A stretch of DNA of 64,000 nt from the NCBI GenBank assembly GCA_963741755.1, contig CAVUJG010000006.1, forward strand, positions 235,111 through 299,110. Direction: 5' to 3'. The first letter of the stretch is position 1, and every line of letters starts with the position of its first letter. The position numbers and the translations under genes are program-made. The stretch is from Sva-07 sp963741755 (GTDB lineage Bacteria > Actinomycetota > Acidimicrobiia > Acidimicrobiales > Ilumatobacteraceae). A model generated the notes under the pieces. The model saw only the letters and a list, made by a program, of their open reading frames with translations. It was not told the DNA's origin and did not search any database. This document shows positions 49,530 through 57,423 of the stretch, piece after piece.

Positions 49530-49581
49530 GCCGAGCAGATCGTGGTGGGCGGCGACGCCGGAGTCGGCGGCCCCCTCGCGA

Positions 49582-50376
49582 TCAGGCCGGCAGCCGCTCG
49601 GCGATGAGTGCGGTGACCTCGTCGATCGTCTCGACCGGGGTTGCCGCTGCGGAGCTCGAGAAGGTGACGGTGGCGAGCGACCGACCGTTGCGCACGACGA
49701 CATGGTCGATCGTCACCTCGGAGGTCGTCGGATCGCCGGTCACCGGAACGGTCACCCGGATCGCCTGGGTGGCGTCGCCCGCCGAGCCCACCGCCAAGCG
49801 CGAGGCAACGGCAGCGCCGACCTGGGCCCCCTCGGCCACGATGCCGGACAGCGCCTCGCCGGCGAGTTCGGCGTAGGCGGCCTCGAAGCAGGCTGGCACG
49901 CCGGGCTCAGCAGTGAATGCAACGACCGTTCGGGCGTCGCTCTCCGCGGCGAGCACGCCGACGTGCTGGCGGATCGACGCCGTGCCGTCGGGGGCCACGA
50001 AGTCGTCGGTTGCCGCCGTTGCATCGGCGGCCGAGATCACATCGCCGTCGACGCCGACGCACGCTGCCAGGGCCGTCAGCGCTGCGTCCGCGTCACCGGC
50101 GGCCGGCGCCTCGGTCCAACCTGCAGGCAGGTCGGCGAGGGTCAGCAGCGCTGCCTCGGCCGCAGCAGTGTCGCCCTCGAGGTCCTGGGCCTCGTCGGGA
50201 ACCGACGTCGGCGCACCAGTCGTTTCGGTGGTCGTGTCCGGCGTTGTGTCGACTCCTGCGATCGTCTCGGTCGGCGTGGCGACGTCGGCCCCACTTCCGG
50301 AATCGTCGGAGCCGCACGCGGCGATGAGCAAGGTGGCGGCGAGCGCGACGGTGACGACGCGGGGACGGGAACGCAT
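49582..50376 (-). CDS. Secreted lipoprotein, function unknown
   Basis: A 264-residue lipoprotein: signal MRSRPRVVTVALAATLLIAA with the lipobox ending in AAC. A Thr/Asp/Gly-rich linker (about 20-60) leads into a globular domain with LLTLADLPAGWTEAP and two Cys (AACVGVDGD, GVPACFEAA), which could pair. The pattern DLPxGW is common to actinobacterial surface lipoproteins of unknown role. Start chosen for a standard signal peptide; GAGAAGG lies shortly upstream. Confidence 0.75.
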   Translation of the reverse strand: MRSRPRVVTVALAATLLIAACGSDDSGSGADVATPTETIAGVDTTPDTTTETTGAPTSVPDEAQDLEGDTAAAEAALLTLADLPAGWTEAPAAGDADAALTALAACVGVDGDVISAADATAATDDFVAPDGTASIRQHVGVLAAESDARTVVAFTAEPGVPACFEAAYAELAGEALSGIVAEGAQVGAAVASRLAVGSAGDATQAIRVTVPVTGDPTTSEVTIDHVVVRNGRSLATVTFSSSAAATPVETIDEVTALIAERLPA

Positions 50377-50561
50377 TGGGGGCCTTCTCTCAGAAGTTGG
50401 GATGTAACGGCGCGGTGTTGTGGGGACACCGACCGCGGCGGAAACCAATCGGTTCCCGCGGCACCGCATGTGCGGCACACTCTTTCGGCACCATACCGAT
50501 CGACCGCGCACGCCCCAAGGAGCCAGACGTCACACCCCGCCCACCCCGACGACAGCGTCGG

Positions 50562-51563
50562 TCAGAAGTAGATGATCTCTTCGGCCTTGGCTTCGGCAGC
50601 GTCGAGGTCGTCGGTGTAGGCGCCCGTCGAGAGGTACTTCCAGCCACCGTCGCAGACGATGAACACGATCGTTGCCGGTCCGTCGGCGTCGGTGTCGATC
50701 TGGCTGGCCACCTTCGCGGCGCCGGCGAGCGCAGCGCCTGCCGAGATCCCGGCGAAGATGCCGCATTCGTGGACGAGACGACGCGTCCACTCGATCGATT
50801 CGCGGGGCCGCACGACGCGCTTGCGATCGAGGATGTCGAAGCCGTTCCAGTTCTCGAACACCGGCGGGATATAGCCCTCACCGATGTTGCGCAGCCCCTC
50901 GACACGCTCGCCGAGCGGCGGTTCGACGGCGATGATCTGGATGTCGGGGTTCTGCTCCTTGAAGTACCGGCCGGCGCCCATCAGCGTGCCGCTCGTGCCG
51001 AGGCCGGCGACGAAGTGCGTCATCTCGGGCACGTCACGCAGGATCTCGGGACCGGTTCCCTCGTAGTGCGCACGCGGGTTGGCGTCGTTGGCGTACTGGT
51101 ACGGGAAGAACCAGTCGGGATGCTCGGCGGCCAGGTCGAGCGCTCGGGCGACAGCGCCGTTCGAGCCTTCTTCGCCGGGCGTGAGGATCAGCTCGGCGCC
51201 GAACACCTCGAGCATCTGGCGACGCTCGATCGACACGCTGGTCGGCATCATGATCTTGATCGGGTAGCCCTTGATGCCGGCGATGGCCGCAAGTGCGATG
51301 CCAGTGTTGCCCGACGACGGCTCGAGGATCGTCTGTCCGGGGAGGAGGCGGCCTTCCTTCTCGGCGGTCTCGATCATCGACTTGGCGATGCGATCCTTCA
51401 CCGAACCGAACGGGTTCTGCATCTCCATCTTGGCGAGGATCCGCACGTCAGGGTTGGGCGAGAGGTTCGACACGTCGACCATCGGCGTGTTGCCGATCAT
51501 GTCGAGCACGCTGTCGTTCACGAGGCCTGGCATCGTGAAATTCGGGTTCAGAGTGTTCGTCAC
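50562..51563 (-). CDS. cysM: Cysteine synthase, CysM-like
   Basis: A 333-residue PLP enzyme. PFGSVKDRIAKSMIE holds the PLP Lys, LEPSSGNTGIALAA binds substrate, VAGLGTSGTLMGAGR is the phosphate loop and GIFAGISAGAALA closes the site. It keeps the mycobacterial CysM C-terminus (GGWKYLSTGAYTDDLDAAE), which in M. tuberculosis CysM gates the active site and uses O-phosphoserine with the sulfur carrier CysO. GTG 51563 is preferred over ATG 51533 because GGGAG stands 6 bases upstream. The mec-like gene is 126 bp upstream. Confidence 0.88.
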   Translation of the reverse strand: MTNTLNPNFTMPGLVNDSVLDMIGNTPMVDVSNLSPNPDVRILAKMEMQNPFGSVKDRIAKSMIETAEKEGRLLPGQTILEPSSGNTGIALAAIAGIKGYPIKIMMPTSVSIERRQMLEVFGAELILTPGEEGSNGAVARALDLAAEHPDWFFPYQYANDANPRAHYEGTGPEILRDVPEMTHFVAGLGTSGTLMGAGRYFKEQNPDIQIIAVEPPLGERVEGLRNIGEGYIPPVFENWNGFDILDRKRVVRPRESIEWTRRLVHECGIFAGISAGAALAGAAKVASQIDTDADGPATIVFIVCDGGWKYLSTGAYTDDLDAAEAKAEEIIYF

Positions 51564-51689
51564 GATTCTCCCAACACCATCCAGAGCGGAAGCATTCCGA
51601 CTAATCCGATGGTTTCTGTCAGGAATCGTACCGGTGAAGGAGTTTCCGGTCCACCCGGGCGCCACTCGGTGCCGGGTCCAATGTGGCGT

Positions 51690-52106
51690 TCAGACGATTG
51701 CGATGGGCTCTTCGGTGATCTCGCCGTCGACGATGCGGTAGCTGCGAGCCTCGGGCGCGTCACGCTTGAGGCTGACGATCACGTAGTGCCACGACGGGTC
51801 AGGCGCAGCGGCAACGTCGGTCGGGCTCGGGTAGGGCTCGGAGTGCGTGTGGCTGTGCACCACACCGTTGATCTCGAAGTCGCGGTCGTCGGCGTCGCGC
51901 TCGGCGCGGAGGTGATCCATCGGATCGATCGTGTACACCCGCGCCGAGCCAGCGACGTTGGCGCACGGATAGAAGGTCGGCGCCCGATCGCCCGCTCCCC
52001 CGCCGGCGGCCGGTGGCCCGGCGATCAGCCCGCAGGCTTCCAGCGGGTACGCGTCGAGCGCGGCGCCGACCATCTGGGCGTAGGCAGAGCGGGAGATCTC
52101 GATCAC
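51690..52106 (-). CDS. mec: JAMM-type metallopeptidase, Mec-like
   Basis: A 138-residue M67 peptidase. The Glu is in YPLEACGLIAG and the zinc motif is VVHSHTHSEPYPSPTDVAAA (HxHx7SxxD). In mycobacteria Mec removes the cysteine added to the C-terminus of the ubiquitin-like CysO, releasing cysteine. Its place just upstream of cysM matches that system, but cysO, normally between them, is missing: only 126 bp are available. GTG start at 52106. Confidence 0.85.
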   Translation of the reverse strand: MIEISRSAYAQMVGAALDAYPLEACGLIAGPPAAGGGAGDRAPTFYPCANVAGSARVYTIDPMDHLRAERDADDRDFEINGVVHSHTHSEPYPSPTDVAAAPDPSWHYVIVSLKRDAPEARSYRIVDGEITEEPIAIV

Positions 52107-52142
52107 GACAGCGAGGATACGGTGCGGTGCTGGCGGGTCTGC

Positions 52143-53036
52143 TCAGTCGGATGTGCCCGCGGCGACGCGATCGAAGAAGTCGAGCGCTGCGCTTCGGAAC
52201 CGATCTCGCGAGGCAAGTTCGTCGTGGATCAGGTGGCCGGCACCGTCGAGCACCACGAACTCGGTCGCCGGTGAGATCGTCGAGAAGTGTTGGGCAAGCG
52301 TGGGGTCAGCGACCGCGTCGGGCTTGGCCGGGTCGGCGCAGACGATCAACGACGGCGACCCGAACGGCACATTCGGATCCAGGAACGAGCGGATCGTGCC
52401 GGTCAGCACCGGATCGAGCACGCTCGCGTCGACGGTCAGCAGCGATCCGGCCATCGAGGCAATCCCATCCGGATGGAGCAGTTCCCCGAATGTGCCACCG
52501 CTGGCGGTCGGCGCCGAGGCGAGGATTCCCGACATCACCTCAGTGGTGATGCCGGACGCCTGCAGCTGCGGTGCTGACTGACGGATCACCCGGAACGACT
52601 CCAGCAGCGAGTTGCCCTCCAGTGCGTTGTCCTCGCCCTCCTCGGCGCCAGCTTGCGGGACGCCGGCCAGCCCGAGCGGTGGGTCCTCCATCACGGCGGC
52701 CACGACCAGGTCGGCGTGCTGCTGTGTCAAGGCTGCGGCGGTCGCTCCGCCGAGCGAATGACCCATCACGACGCACGGCTGCCCCGCAGCCTGCTCGATG
52801 GCAGCAACAGCATCGCTGACGTAGCCGGCCGGGAAGTACTCGCCCGGTGCGCGATCGGACGCTCCGTGGCCGCGAAAGTCGAGCCGCAGGACTCGGAACC
52901 GTTCGACGAGCTCCGGCACGATCCAATCCCAGGTGCCCCCGAACGACGTGATGCCGTGGAGCAGCAGAATCGGCGGTGCCGCCGGGTCACCGTCGTCTGC
53001 GACGTGGAGTTCGATCGAGCCGTTGCGAATCTTCAT
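52143..53036 (-). CDS. Alpha/beta hydrolase
   Basis: A 297-residue hydrolase with ILLLHGITSFGGTWDW (oxyanion), LRLDFRGHGASDRAPGEY, nucleophile in VVMGHSLGGATAAAL, Asp in LIVCADPAKPD or thereabouts, and His in LDGAGHLIHDE. ATG 53036 gives MKIRNGSIELHVADDG. Specificity unknown; dehalogenase, lactonase and C-C hydrolase members share this pattern. Divergent from smpB with about 106 bp in between. Confidence 0.83.
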   Translation of the reverse strand: MKIRNGSIELHVADDGDPAAPPILLLHGITSFGGTWDWIVPELVERFRVLRLDFRGHGASDRAPGEYFPAGYVSDAVAAIEQAAGQPCVVMGHSLGGATAAALTQQHADLVVAAVMEDPPLGLAGVPQAGAEEGEDNALEGNSLLESFRVIRQSAPQLQASGITTEVMSGILASAPTASGGTFGELLHPDGIASMAGSLLTVDASVLDPVLTGTIRSFLDPNVPFGSPSLIVCADPAKPDAVADPTLAQHFSTISPATEFVVLDGAGHLIHDELASRDRFRSAALDFFDRVAAGTSD

Positions 53037-53142
53037 GACGCCGAACGTAGATGCCCGACCGGCGCTCGTCGGGCATCGGAACTCCCGGCTCCCCGCCGGT
53101 CGCTCTCGGTAGGGTTGCGTCTCCTCCGAGAGGCACCACGAC

Positions 53143-53661
53143 ATGGCAAAGGGCAAGAAGACCAAGAAGGACAAGGGCACCGGCGACGGCACCCAGCTGA
53201 TCGCCTCGTACAAGCGCGCCTATCGCGACTACGACATCCTCGACACCTACGAAGCCGGCATGGTCCTGACCGGCAGCGAGGTCAAGAGCCTGCGCGAGGG
53301 CAACGCTCAGATCGCCGAGGGGTACGCCCGGGTGCAGCGCGGGGAGATGTGGATCGACGGCATCCACATCCCGCCGTACACGAACGCCATCGGCTTCGGC
53401 GCGCACGATCCCGACCGCCAGCGCAAGCTGCTGCTCAACCGTGCCGAGATCGACAAGCTCGACCAGCGAGTCGCCCAGGGCAGCCTCACGATCGTCCCGC
53501 TGCGCCTCTACTGGAAGGGCGGGCGCGCGAAGCTCGAAATCGGGCTGGCGAAGGGCCGCACCAAGGGCGACAAGCGTCAGCACATGGCCGAGCGCGACGC
53601 CGACCGCGAGATCCAGACCGAGTTCAACCGCGCCAACAAGTACGGCGACGCCCACCGCTGA
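53143..53661 (+). CDS. smpB: SsrA-binding protein SmpB
   Basis: A 172-residue protein. After a Lys-rich N-terminus the OB-fold core has ASYKRAYRDYDILDTYEAGM, LTGSEVKSLREGNAQIAEGY and LHIPPY-type strand (IDGIHIPPYTNAIGFG); the C-terminal tail KGDKRQHMAERDADREIQTE fits the mRNA channel in place of a codon. It works with the tmRNA gene about 400 bp downstream to rescue stalled ribosomes. Complete. Confidence 0.94.
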   Translation: MAKGKKTKKDKGTGDGTQLIASYKRAYRDYDILDTYEAGMVLTGSEVKSLREGNAQIAEGYARVQRGEMWIDGIHIPPYTNAIGFGAHDPDRQRKLLLNRAEIDKLDQRVAQGSLTIVPLRLYWKGGRAKLEIGLAKGRTKGDKRQHMAERDADREIQTEFNRANKYGDAHR

Positions 53662-53700
53662 TCTACGTCCCGAGCATCCACGGCGCACTACCGTCCGGGC

Positions 53701-54003
53701 ATGCTGATCATCGCCGGTTCCATCACCACCGAGGACGGCGCACGCGACGCGCTCCTCACCGCCGTCGCTCCGATGGTGGCCGCCACCCACACCGAGCCTG
53801 GCTGTCGCGAGTACGTGTTCTCCCCCGACCCTGACGACGCCAACCGCACCCTGCTGTTTGAGCTCTGGGACGACCAGGACGCGCTCGACCTGCACTTCGT
53901 CGCCCCTCACATGGCGGAGTTCCAAGCCAAGATGGCCGACATTCCCGTCGCGGGCATGGAGGTCAAGAAGTACACGATCTCCGACGTCGGCCCCGTGCGC
54001 TGA
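53701..54003 (+). CDS. Antibiotic biosynthesis monooxygenase (ABM)-fold protein
   Basis: A 100-residue single-domain ferredoxin-like protein. MLIIAGSITTEDGARDAL, THTEPGCREYVFSPDP and LFELWDDQDALDLHFVAPHM are the usual ABM strands and helix; the conserved His of FVAPHM is present. Small ABM proteins are dimeric oxygenases (quinol or haem degrading) or have no proven activity. Its place between smpB and ssrA is probably incidental. Confidence 0.82.
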   Translation: MLIIAGSITTEDGARDALLTAVAPMVAATHTEPGCREYVFSPDPDDANRTLLFELWDDQDALDLHFVAPHMAEFQAKMADIPVAGMEVKKYTISDVGPVR

Positions 54004-54056
54004 CGGGTAGCCTGGGGAGATCAGCCGCAGATTCTGTGGCTGCACATATTGATCAC

Positions 54057-54441
54057 GGGGCTGACTGGTTTCGACGTCAGTAACGCTGTTCGAGTTTGCG
54101 ACCCGAGTTCCTCAGACTCGCTAAACGGGGGAACCACAAGAATTGCCGATGAGCAGTTCGCTCTCGCCGCCTGATTCACATCAAGTGAGCGAAGAGTCAT
54201 CGTGAGCAGAAATGTCGCACGGGGCCAATCCATCACAGCCCGGCAACAGAAGTGAGGGATGACAGCAGGAAAGACTGCTGCCAGCGGGAAAGACTGCTGA
54301 CGTTCAGGAAAGACTGAGCGTGGTCCGCCTCGAGCGGACAGCCGACCCGTCGGTGTCACAGCGTCAGTGGCAATACCGGGAATGGTCGTAGCAAGTTCGT
54401 CCACCGGCTGATGGACGGGGGTTCGATTCCCCCCAGCTCCA
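54057..54441 (+). ncRNA. ssrA: Transfer-messenger RNA (tmRNA)
   Basis: The 5' end GGGGCTGACTGGTTTCGACG and the 3' end GGTTCGATTCCCCCCAGCTC pair as the alanine-tRNA-like acceptor; the T-arm is GGGGGTTCGATTCCCCC. About 385 nt, one piece, CCA not encoded. The tag frame starts at the resume codon GCC at 54145, with the expected A four bases before it, and reads ADEQFALAA then TGA at 54172-54174. It ends ALAA, the signal recognised by Clp proteases such as the ClpP encoded at 32272. A CATATT at 54045 could be its -10 element. Confidence 0.93.
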
Positions 54442-54445
54442 CGGA

Positions 54446-54492
54446 GGGGGATTCGTAGAATTCCCCCAGTTGGACTCGTAGAATTCGAGTCC
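54446..54492 (+). terminator. Two hairpins after tmRNA, possible terminators
   Basis: GGGGGATTCGTAGAATTCCCCC (22 bases; shown because it is the whole first hairpin, 54446-54467) is avoided here in favour of its halves: arms GGGGGATTC and GAATTCCCCC. The second, 54472-54492, has arms GGACTCG and CGAGTCC. Both share the 11-bp word TCGTAGAATTC. No U-tract follows. Confidence 0.5.
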
Positions 54493-54597
54493 GGGCAGGC
54501 ACGGTCGCCCGGCGCACTGTTCAACGGATCGGTGCTCGAGCATCGCGACGTGGCAAGAATGGTTGACAACGACGTCGCCAGGGCACATGGTAAGGCT

Positions 54598-54876
54598 GTG
54601 AGCGATGGTCCAGATCCTGCATCGCCAGATGCTGGTACGCGAATACGTCAACGCATCGCCAGGATTCTTGACGAACTCGCAGATCTCCCACGCGACGAAT
54701 TCATGCAACGCTCCGCGCTTGCACGTGAACGCGACGCACTCACCACCGAACTGCGAGCGCTGTCGGCAAATGATGCGATCACAAAAGACTGGGCGGAACG
54801 AGCGCCGTATCGCGCAGCGGACACAGGAAAGCCGTACATCGCGTCGCGCGGCGAAGGCGGCCAGGCCGCCGGCTGA
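54598..54876 (+). CDS. Small hypothetical protein, helical
   Basis: A 92-residue soluble protein, GTG start giving VSDGPDPASPDAGTRI. The middle is a charged amphipathic helix pair (QRIARILDELADLPRDEFMQ, RSALARERDALTTELRALSA), the end is polar (GKPYIASRGEGGQAAG). I do not recognise it. Codon use is ordinary for the window, and the helix pattern argues that it is real. It is the first gene after tmRNA; a GGACTC/GAGTCC hairpin and a TTGACA (54563) lie upstream. Confidence 0.55.
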   Translation: MSDGPDPASPDAGTRIRQRIARILDELADLPRDEFMQRSALARERDALTTELRALSANDAITKDWAERAPYRAADTGKPYIASRGEGGQAAG

Positions 54877-55273
54877 TCGCGGTGACAACGTCATCGAGCC
54901 AGAGAGAACATGGCGATCAACAACGGGACATCGATCTCGGGGTCAGCTCATCGTGTGAACACTTCGGCCGCCGGGCTGTGAGACGGGCCTGAGTGTTTTC
55001 GCTCCGAATACCCCCTGACCGGGCGAAACGCGATTTCCACGAGTGCCCCACGAGGATTTCGGCGCATATGTCCTGCTCAGGGCATATGCGCCTTGGTTGT
55101 TCAGGGACCCGAGGGCGGAACTGGGGCGGCGAGAAACGTCGACACAGTAAGTGGCCGAGCCCGACGGGCGTTCTCGTGGCACCTCAAGCGGTGGCCGAGC
55201 TGTGCGCCCGGCCAAGTGCCTCGCGGCGCTGATGGCGCGCCCAGTACCCTGAACCGTACGTGAGGAGATCGCG
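54877..55273. other. Gene-poor gap with a strong hairpin
   Basis: About 400 bp without a convincing gene on either strand; base composition is a little less G+C-rich than the surroundings. The clear structure is the hairpin at 55061-55092. Short frames here have no start signals or homology that I can see. The last 30 bp hold the GAGGAG ribosome site of the next gene. Confidence 0.55.
55061..55092 (+). terminator. Intrinsic-terminator-like hairpin
   Basis: Arms GGCGCATATGTCC and GGGCATATGCGCC pair over 13 bp (one G-T) with a six-base loop, followed by TTGGTTGTT, which is T-rich for this genome. It would end plus-strand transcription from the small gene at 54598. Confidence 0.6.
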
Positions 55274-55471
55274 ATGGCACGAGCGAAGAAACGGCCTGGC
55301 CCACGAGTCTTCTTGATCGGAGTCGGGCTGGTTCTGGGAGCCGGCGTCGGAATTCTGGCTGGGGTTCTGGTCGGCGGATGGGCGAGCGATTTCGGCATCA
55401 TCGCAGGGTCGGGCATTGGTCTCATGATCGGTGCGGTTCTCAGCATTCAGCAGGCCGGCAAAGCGCAGTAG
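55274..55471 (+). CDS. Small two-helix membrane protein
   Basis: A 65-residue protein. After MARAKKRPGPR come two hydrophobic helices, VFLIGVGLVLGAGVGILAGV and FGIIAGSGIGLMIGAVLSI, both with glycine-zipper spacing. GAGGAG lies 7 bases before the ATG. No recognised family; probably a small inner-membrane protein that oligomerises. It precedes the GerMN lipoprotein by about 190 bp, which hold no clear gene. Confidence 0.65.
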   Translation: MARAKKRPGPRVFLIGVGLVLGAGVGILAGVLVGGWASDFGIIAGSGIGLMIGAVLSIQQAGKAQ

Positions 55472-55663
55472 CCGGTTGCTGGCCATCCAGCCGCCACGGA
55501 GGAACTCCTCGACGTGTTGTCCGGCCTCGACGTGCTCGAGGCCACGAGGACTGGCTCGGCGTCCCGTCGGCGTCGCCGGACGTCGGACGAGGAGCGGCGC
55601 GCTGACGTTCGACTCTGGGCTGACCGTTCCAGCGGGCGCGACGCTGATTCCAGGAGGTTCGTC

Positions 55664-56671
55664 ATGTCCGTCAGGTCTTCTCGTCGGTGCGTCGCCCTGA
55701 TCGGCGTCGTCGCCCTGGGCTCCGGTGTGTTCGGTGCCGCATGCGGCGGAGATGGCGACACGACATCAGCATCGACGACGACGGCTACAACTGCGGAGCC
55801 CACCACGGCTGCTACGACGACGAGCACCCCAGCCCCGACGACGACCGCATCCCCGACGACTGCTGCAGCCACCACGACGACTGCGGCCACGACGACCGCC
55901 GTGCCAGTCGAGACGACACTCGTCAACGTCTACTGGGGCTGGACCGTGCTGAACCCCCCGGCCGGCTCACCGGAACGGATCGGTGCCGGCGCGCGTGAGG
56001 TCGCGGCGGACACTCCGGTCCGCAACAGCCTGGAAGCCGTGTTCGCCGGGGTGAACTTCGTGGAACAGACCATCGGCATGACCACCAGCATCCCGCCCGG
56101 CACGCGAGTGCTCGGCATCTCCGTCGACGGCATGACTGCGACGGTCGACCTCTCGACGGAATTTGCCGAATCGAGTGGATCGTTGGACGAGACGATGCGG
56201 CTGGCTCAGGTCGTGTTCACCGTCACCCAGTTCGATGACATCGACCAGGTGAAGTTCCGCATCGACGGCGTGCCCGAGGACCCGATCCTGTCCCACGGGT
56301 TCGTGGTGGGCGACGGGTTCACCCGCAACGACTTCGCCACCGTGCGACCGAGCATCCTGATCGAGCAGCCCTACCCTGGCGCCGAAGTCTCGAACCCGCT
56401 GACGATTCGAGGCGAGTCGAACACCTTCGAAGCGACGGTCCGGTACGCGATCACGACCGGTGGCGGCGACGGCGTCCTGCTGACCGAGGGCTTCACCACG
56501 GCCACGGGGGGAATGGGAATCTGGGGCAGCTTCGAGGTGACCGTCGACCTCACCGACTTCGCGTCCGATTACCAGCCGGGGCCCGGCTCCGTGATCATGT
56601 GGGAGGACTCCCCCCGAGACGGGAGCCGACTCAACGTCGTCGAGGTTCCGATTGTCCTTCCGGAACCCTGA
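55664..56671 (+). CDS. GerMN- and Gmad2-domain lipoprotein
   Basis: A 335-residue lipoprotein. AGGAGG stands 7 bases before ATG 55664; signal MSVRSSRRCVALIGVVALG with AAC lipobox. A long Thr/Ala-rich linker (about residues 30-80) leads to a GerMN domain (LVNVYWGWTV, LGISVDGMTATVDLSTEF, VVFTVTQFDDIDQVKFRIDG) and a C-terminal Gmad2 immunoglobulin-like domain (ILIEQPYPGAEVSNPLTIRG). In Bacillus GerM acts in sporulation and germination; in actinobacteria such proteins (LpqB-like) sit on the cell surface, with no set function. Confidence 0.85.
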   Translation: MSVRSSRRCVALIGVVALGSGVFGAACGGDGDTTSASTTTATTAEPTTAATTTSTPAPTTTASPTTAAATTTTAATTTAVPVETTLVNVYWGWTVLNPPAGSPERIGAGAREVAADTPVRNSLEAVFAGVNFVEQTIGMTTSIPPGTRVLGISVDGMTATVDLSTEFAESSGSLDETMRLAQVVFTVTQFDDIDQVKFRIDGVPEDPILSHGFVVGDGFTRNDFATVRPSILIEQPYPGAEVSNPLTIRGESNTFEATVRYAITTGGGDGVLLTEGFTTATGGMGIWGSFEVTVDLTDFASDYQPGPGSVIMWEDSPRDGSRLNVVEVPIVLPEP

Positions 56672-56689
56672 CCGATCGACGATGCAGAC

Positions 56690-56994
56690 GTGATGAACCC
56701 CCTCAGTCTCTTGCTGTTGACTGCGTTGTTGCTGCTCGTCGGCATGTTGTTCGTCATGGCGATGATCGAAGCCTCCCTGCTCCACAGCCGGCGATCAGCG
56801 GTGGCAACCCGAGCCGAATCGAAGTGGGCCATCGACGGCTTCCCGTCGTCGACGAAAACTCGGGAGCGATCGTCGGTGGCGTCCGCTTGCGTGACCTCGC
56901 GGGCGAAGAAGCCGCCGACTCCGTCGGCATCCTCACCATCCGTTCGGCGAGGGTTTCGACCGCCCTCGATGGGGGTACCGCTGTGAGCGACTGA
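56690..56994 (+). pseudogene. Probable remnant of an HlyC/CorC (CNNM) family transporter
   Basis: The first part reads MNPLSLLLLTALLLLVGMLF then VMAMIEASLLHSRRSAV, like the first membrane helix of CNNM/HlyC-CorC proteins. After about 45 codons, in another frame, come HRRLPVVDENSGAIVGGVRL and RDLAGEEAADSVG, like the second CBS domain of the same family. The several hundred residues that should lie between are missing. I read this as a gene shortened by an internal deletion; two unrelated small frames are the alternative. Confidence 0.4.
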
Positions 56995-57003
56995 GGAGGC
57001 TTC

Positions 57004-57423
57004 ATGACCGCACCGATTCTTGATCAGATTCGTTCCGTCGCTCGCGACACAGGTGCTGCAGCCGGCGCCATTGTCACCGATCTGTCCGACGGAGCGGTCG
57101 ACGCGTTCCATTCGCTCGACCTCGATCGCGTCGTCGACTTCACCGCACCGCTTGTCGGTGGTGTTGTCGGCAGCGCATCGACGAAGAGGCGCCGGGTGAC
57201 AACCCGACGCATCTGGATCGGCCTGGGTTCGATCGCAGCCGCAGGGATGATCGTCGCCATGATCGTGCGGTCCAAGCGCCGTGCAGACCGACAGGAGTCG
57301 GATCGGCCACCGGAGCAAGAGGTGCACCTTGAACCGGAGATCGAAGAGACGCGAGTCGCTCGTCCCGATTACGCAGTGCACTCCGCGCAGAGGCCAGAGT
57401 CGGCCACGGCTCTTCAACACTGA
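57004..57423 (+). CDS. Small single-pass membrane protein, hypothetical
   Basis: A 139-residue protein. AGGAGG precedes ATG 57004. One hydrophobic helix (IWIGLGSIAAAGMIVAMIV, about residues 70-88) with RRR before and KRR after; an acidic C-terminal tail (EQEVHLEPEIEETR). No known domain. The stop overlaps the next start by one base (TGATG), so it is co-translated with the release-factor-like protein. Confidence 0.68.
   Translation: MTAPILDQIRSVARDTGAAAGAIVTDLSDGAVDAFHSLDLDRVVDFTAPLVGGVVGSASTKRRRVTTRRIWIGLGSIAAAGMIVAMIVRSKRRADRQESDRPPEQEVHLEPEIEETRVARPDYAVHSAQRPESATALQH

Noticed and set aside
55101..55486. Minus-strand small proteins opposite the two-helix membrane protein
   Set aside because: No ribosome site or sensible composition; the plus-strand gene has a clear GAGGAG and hydrophobic helices.
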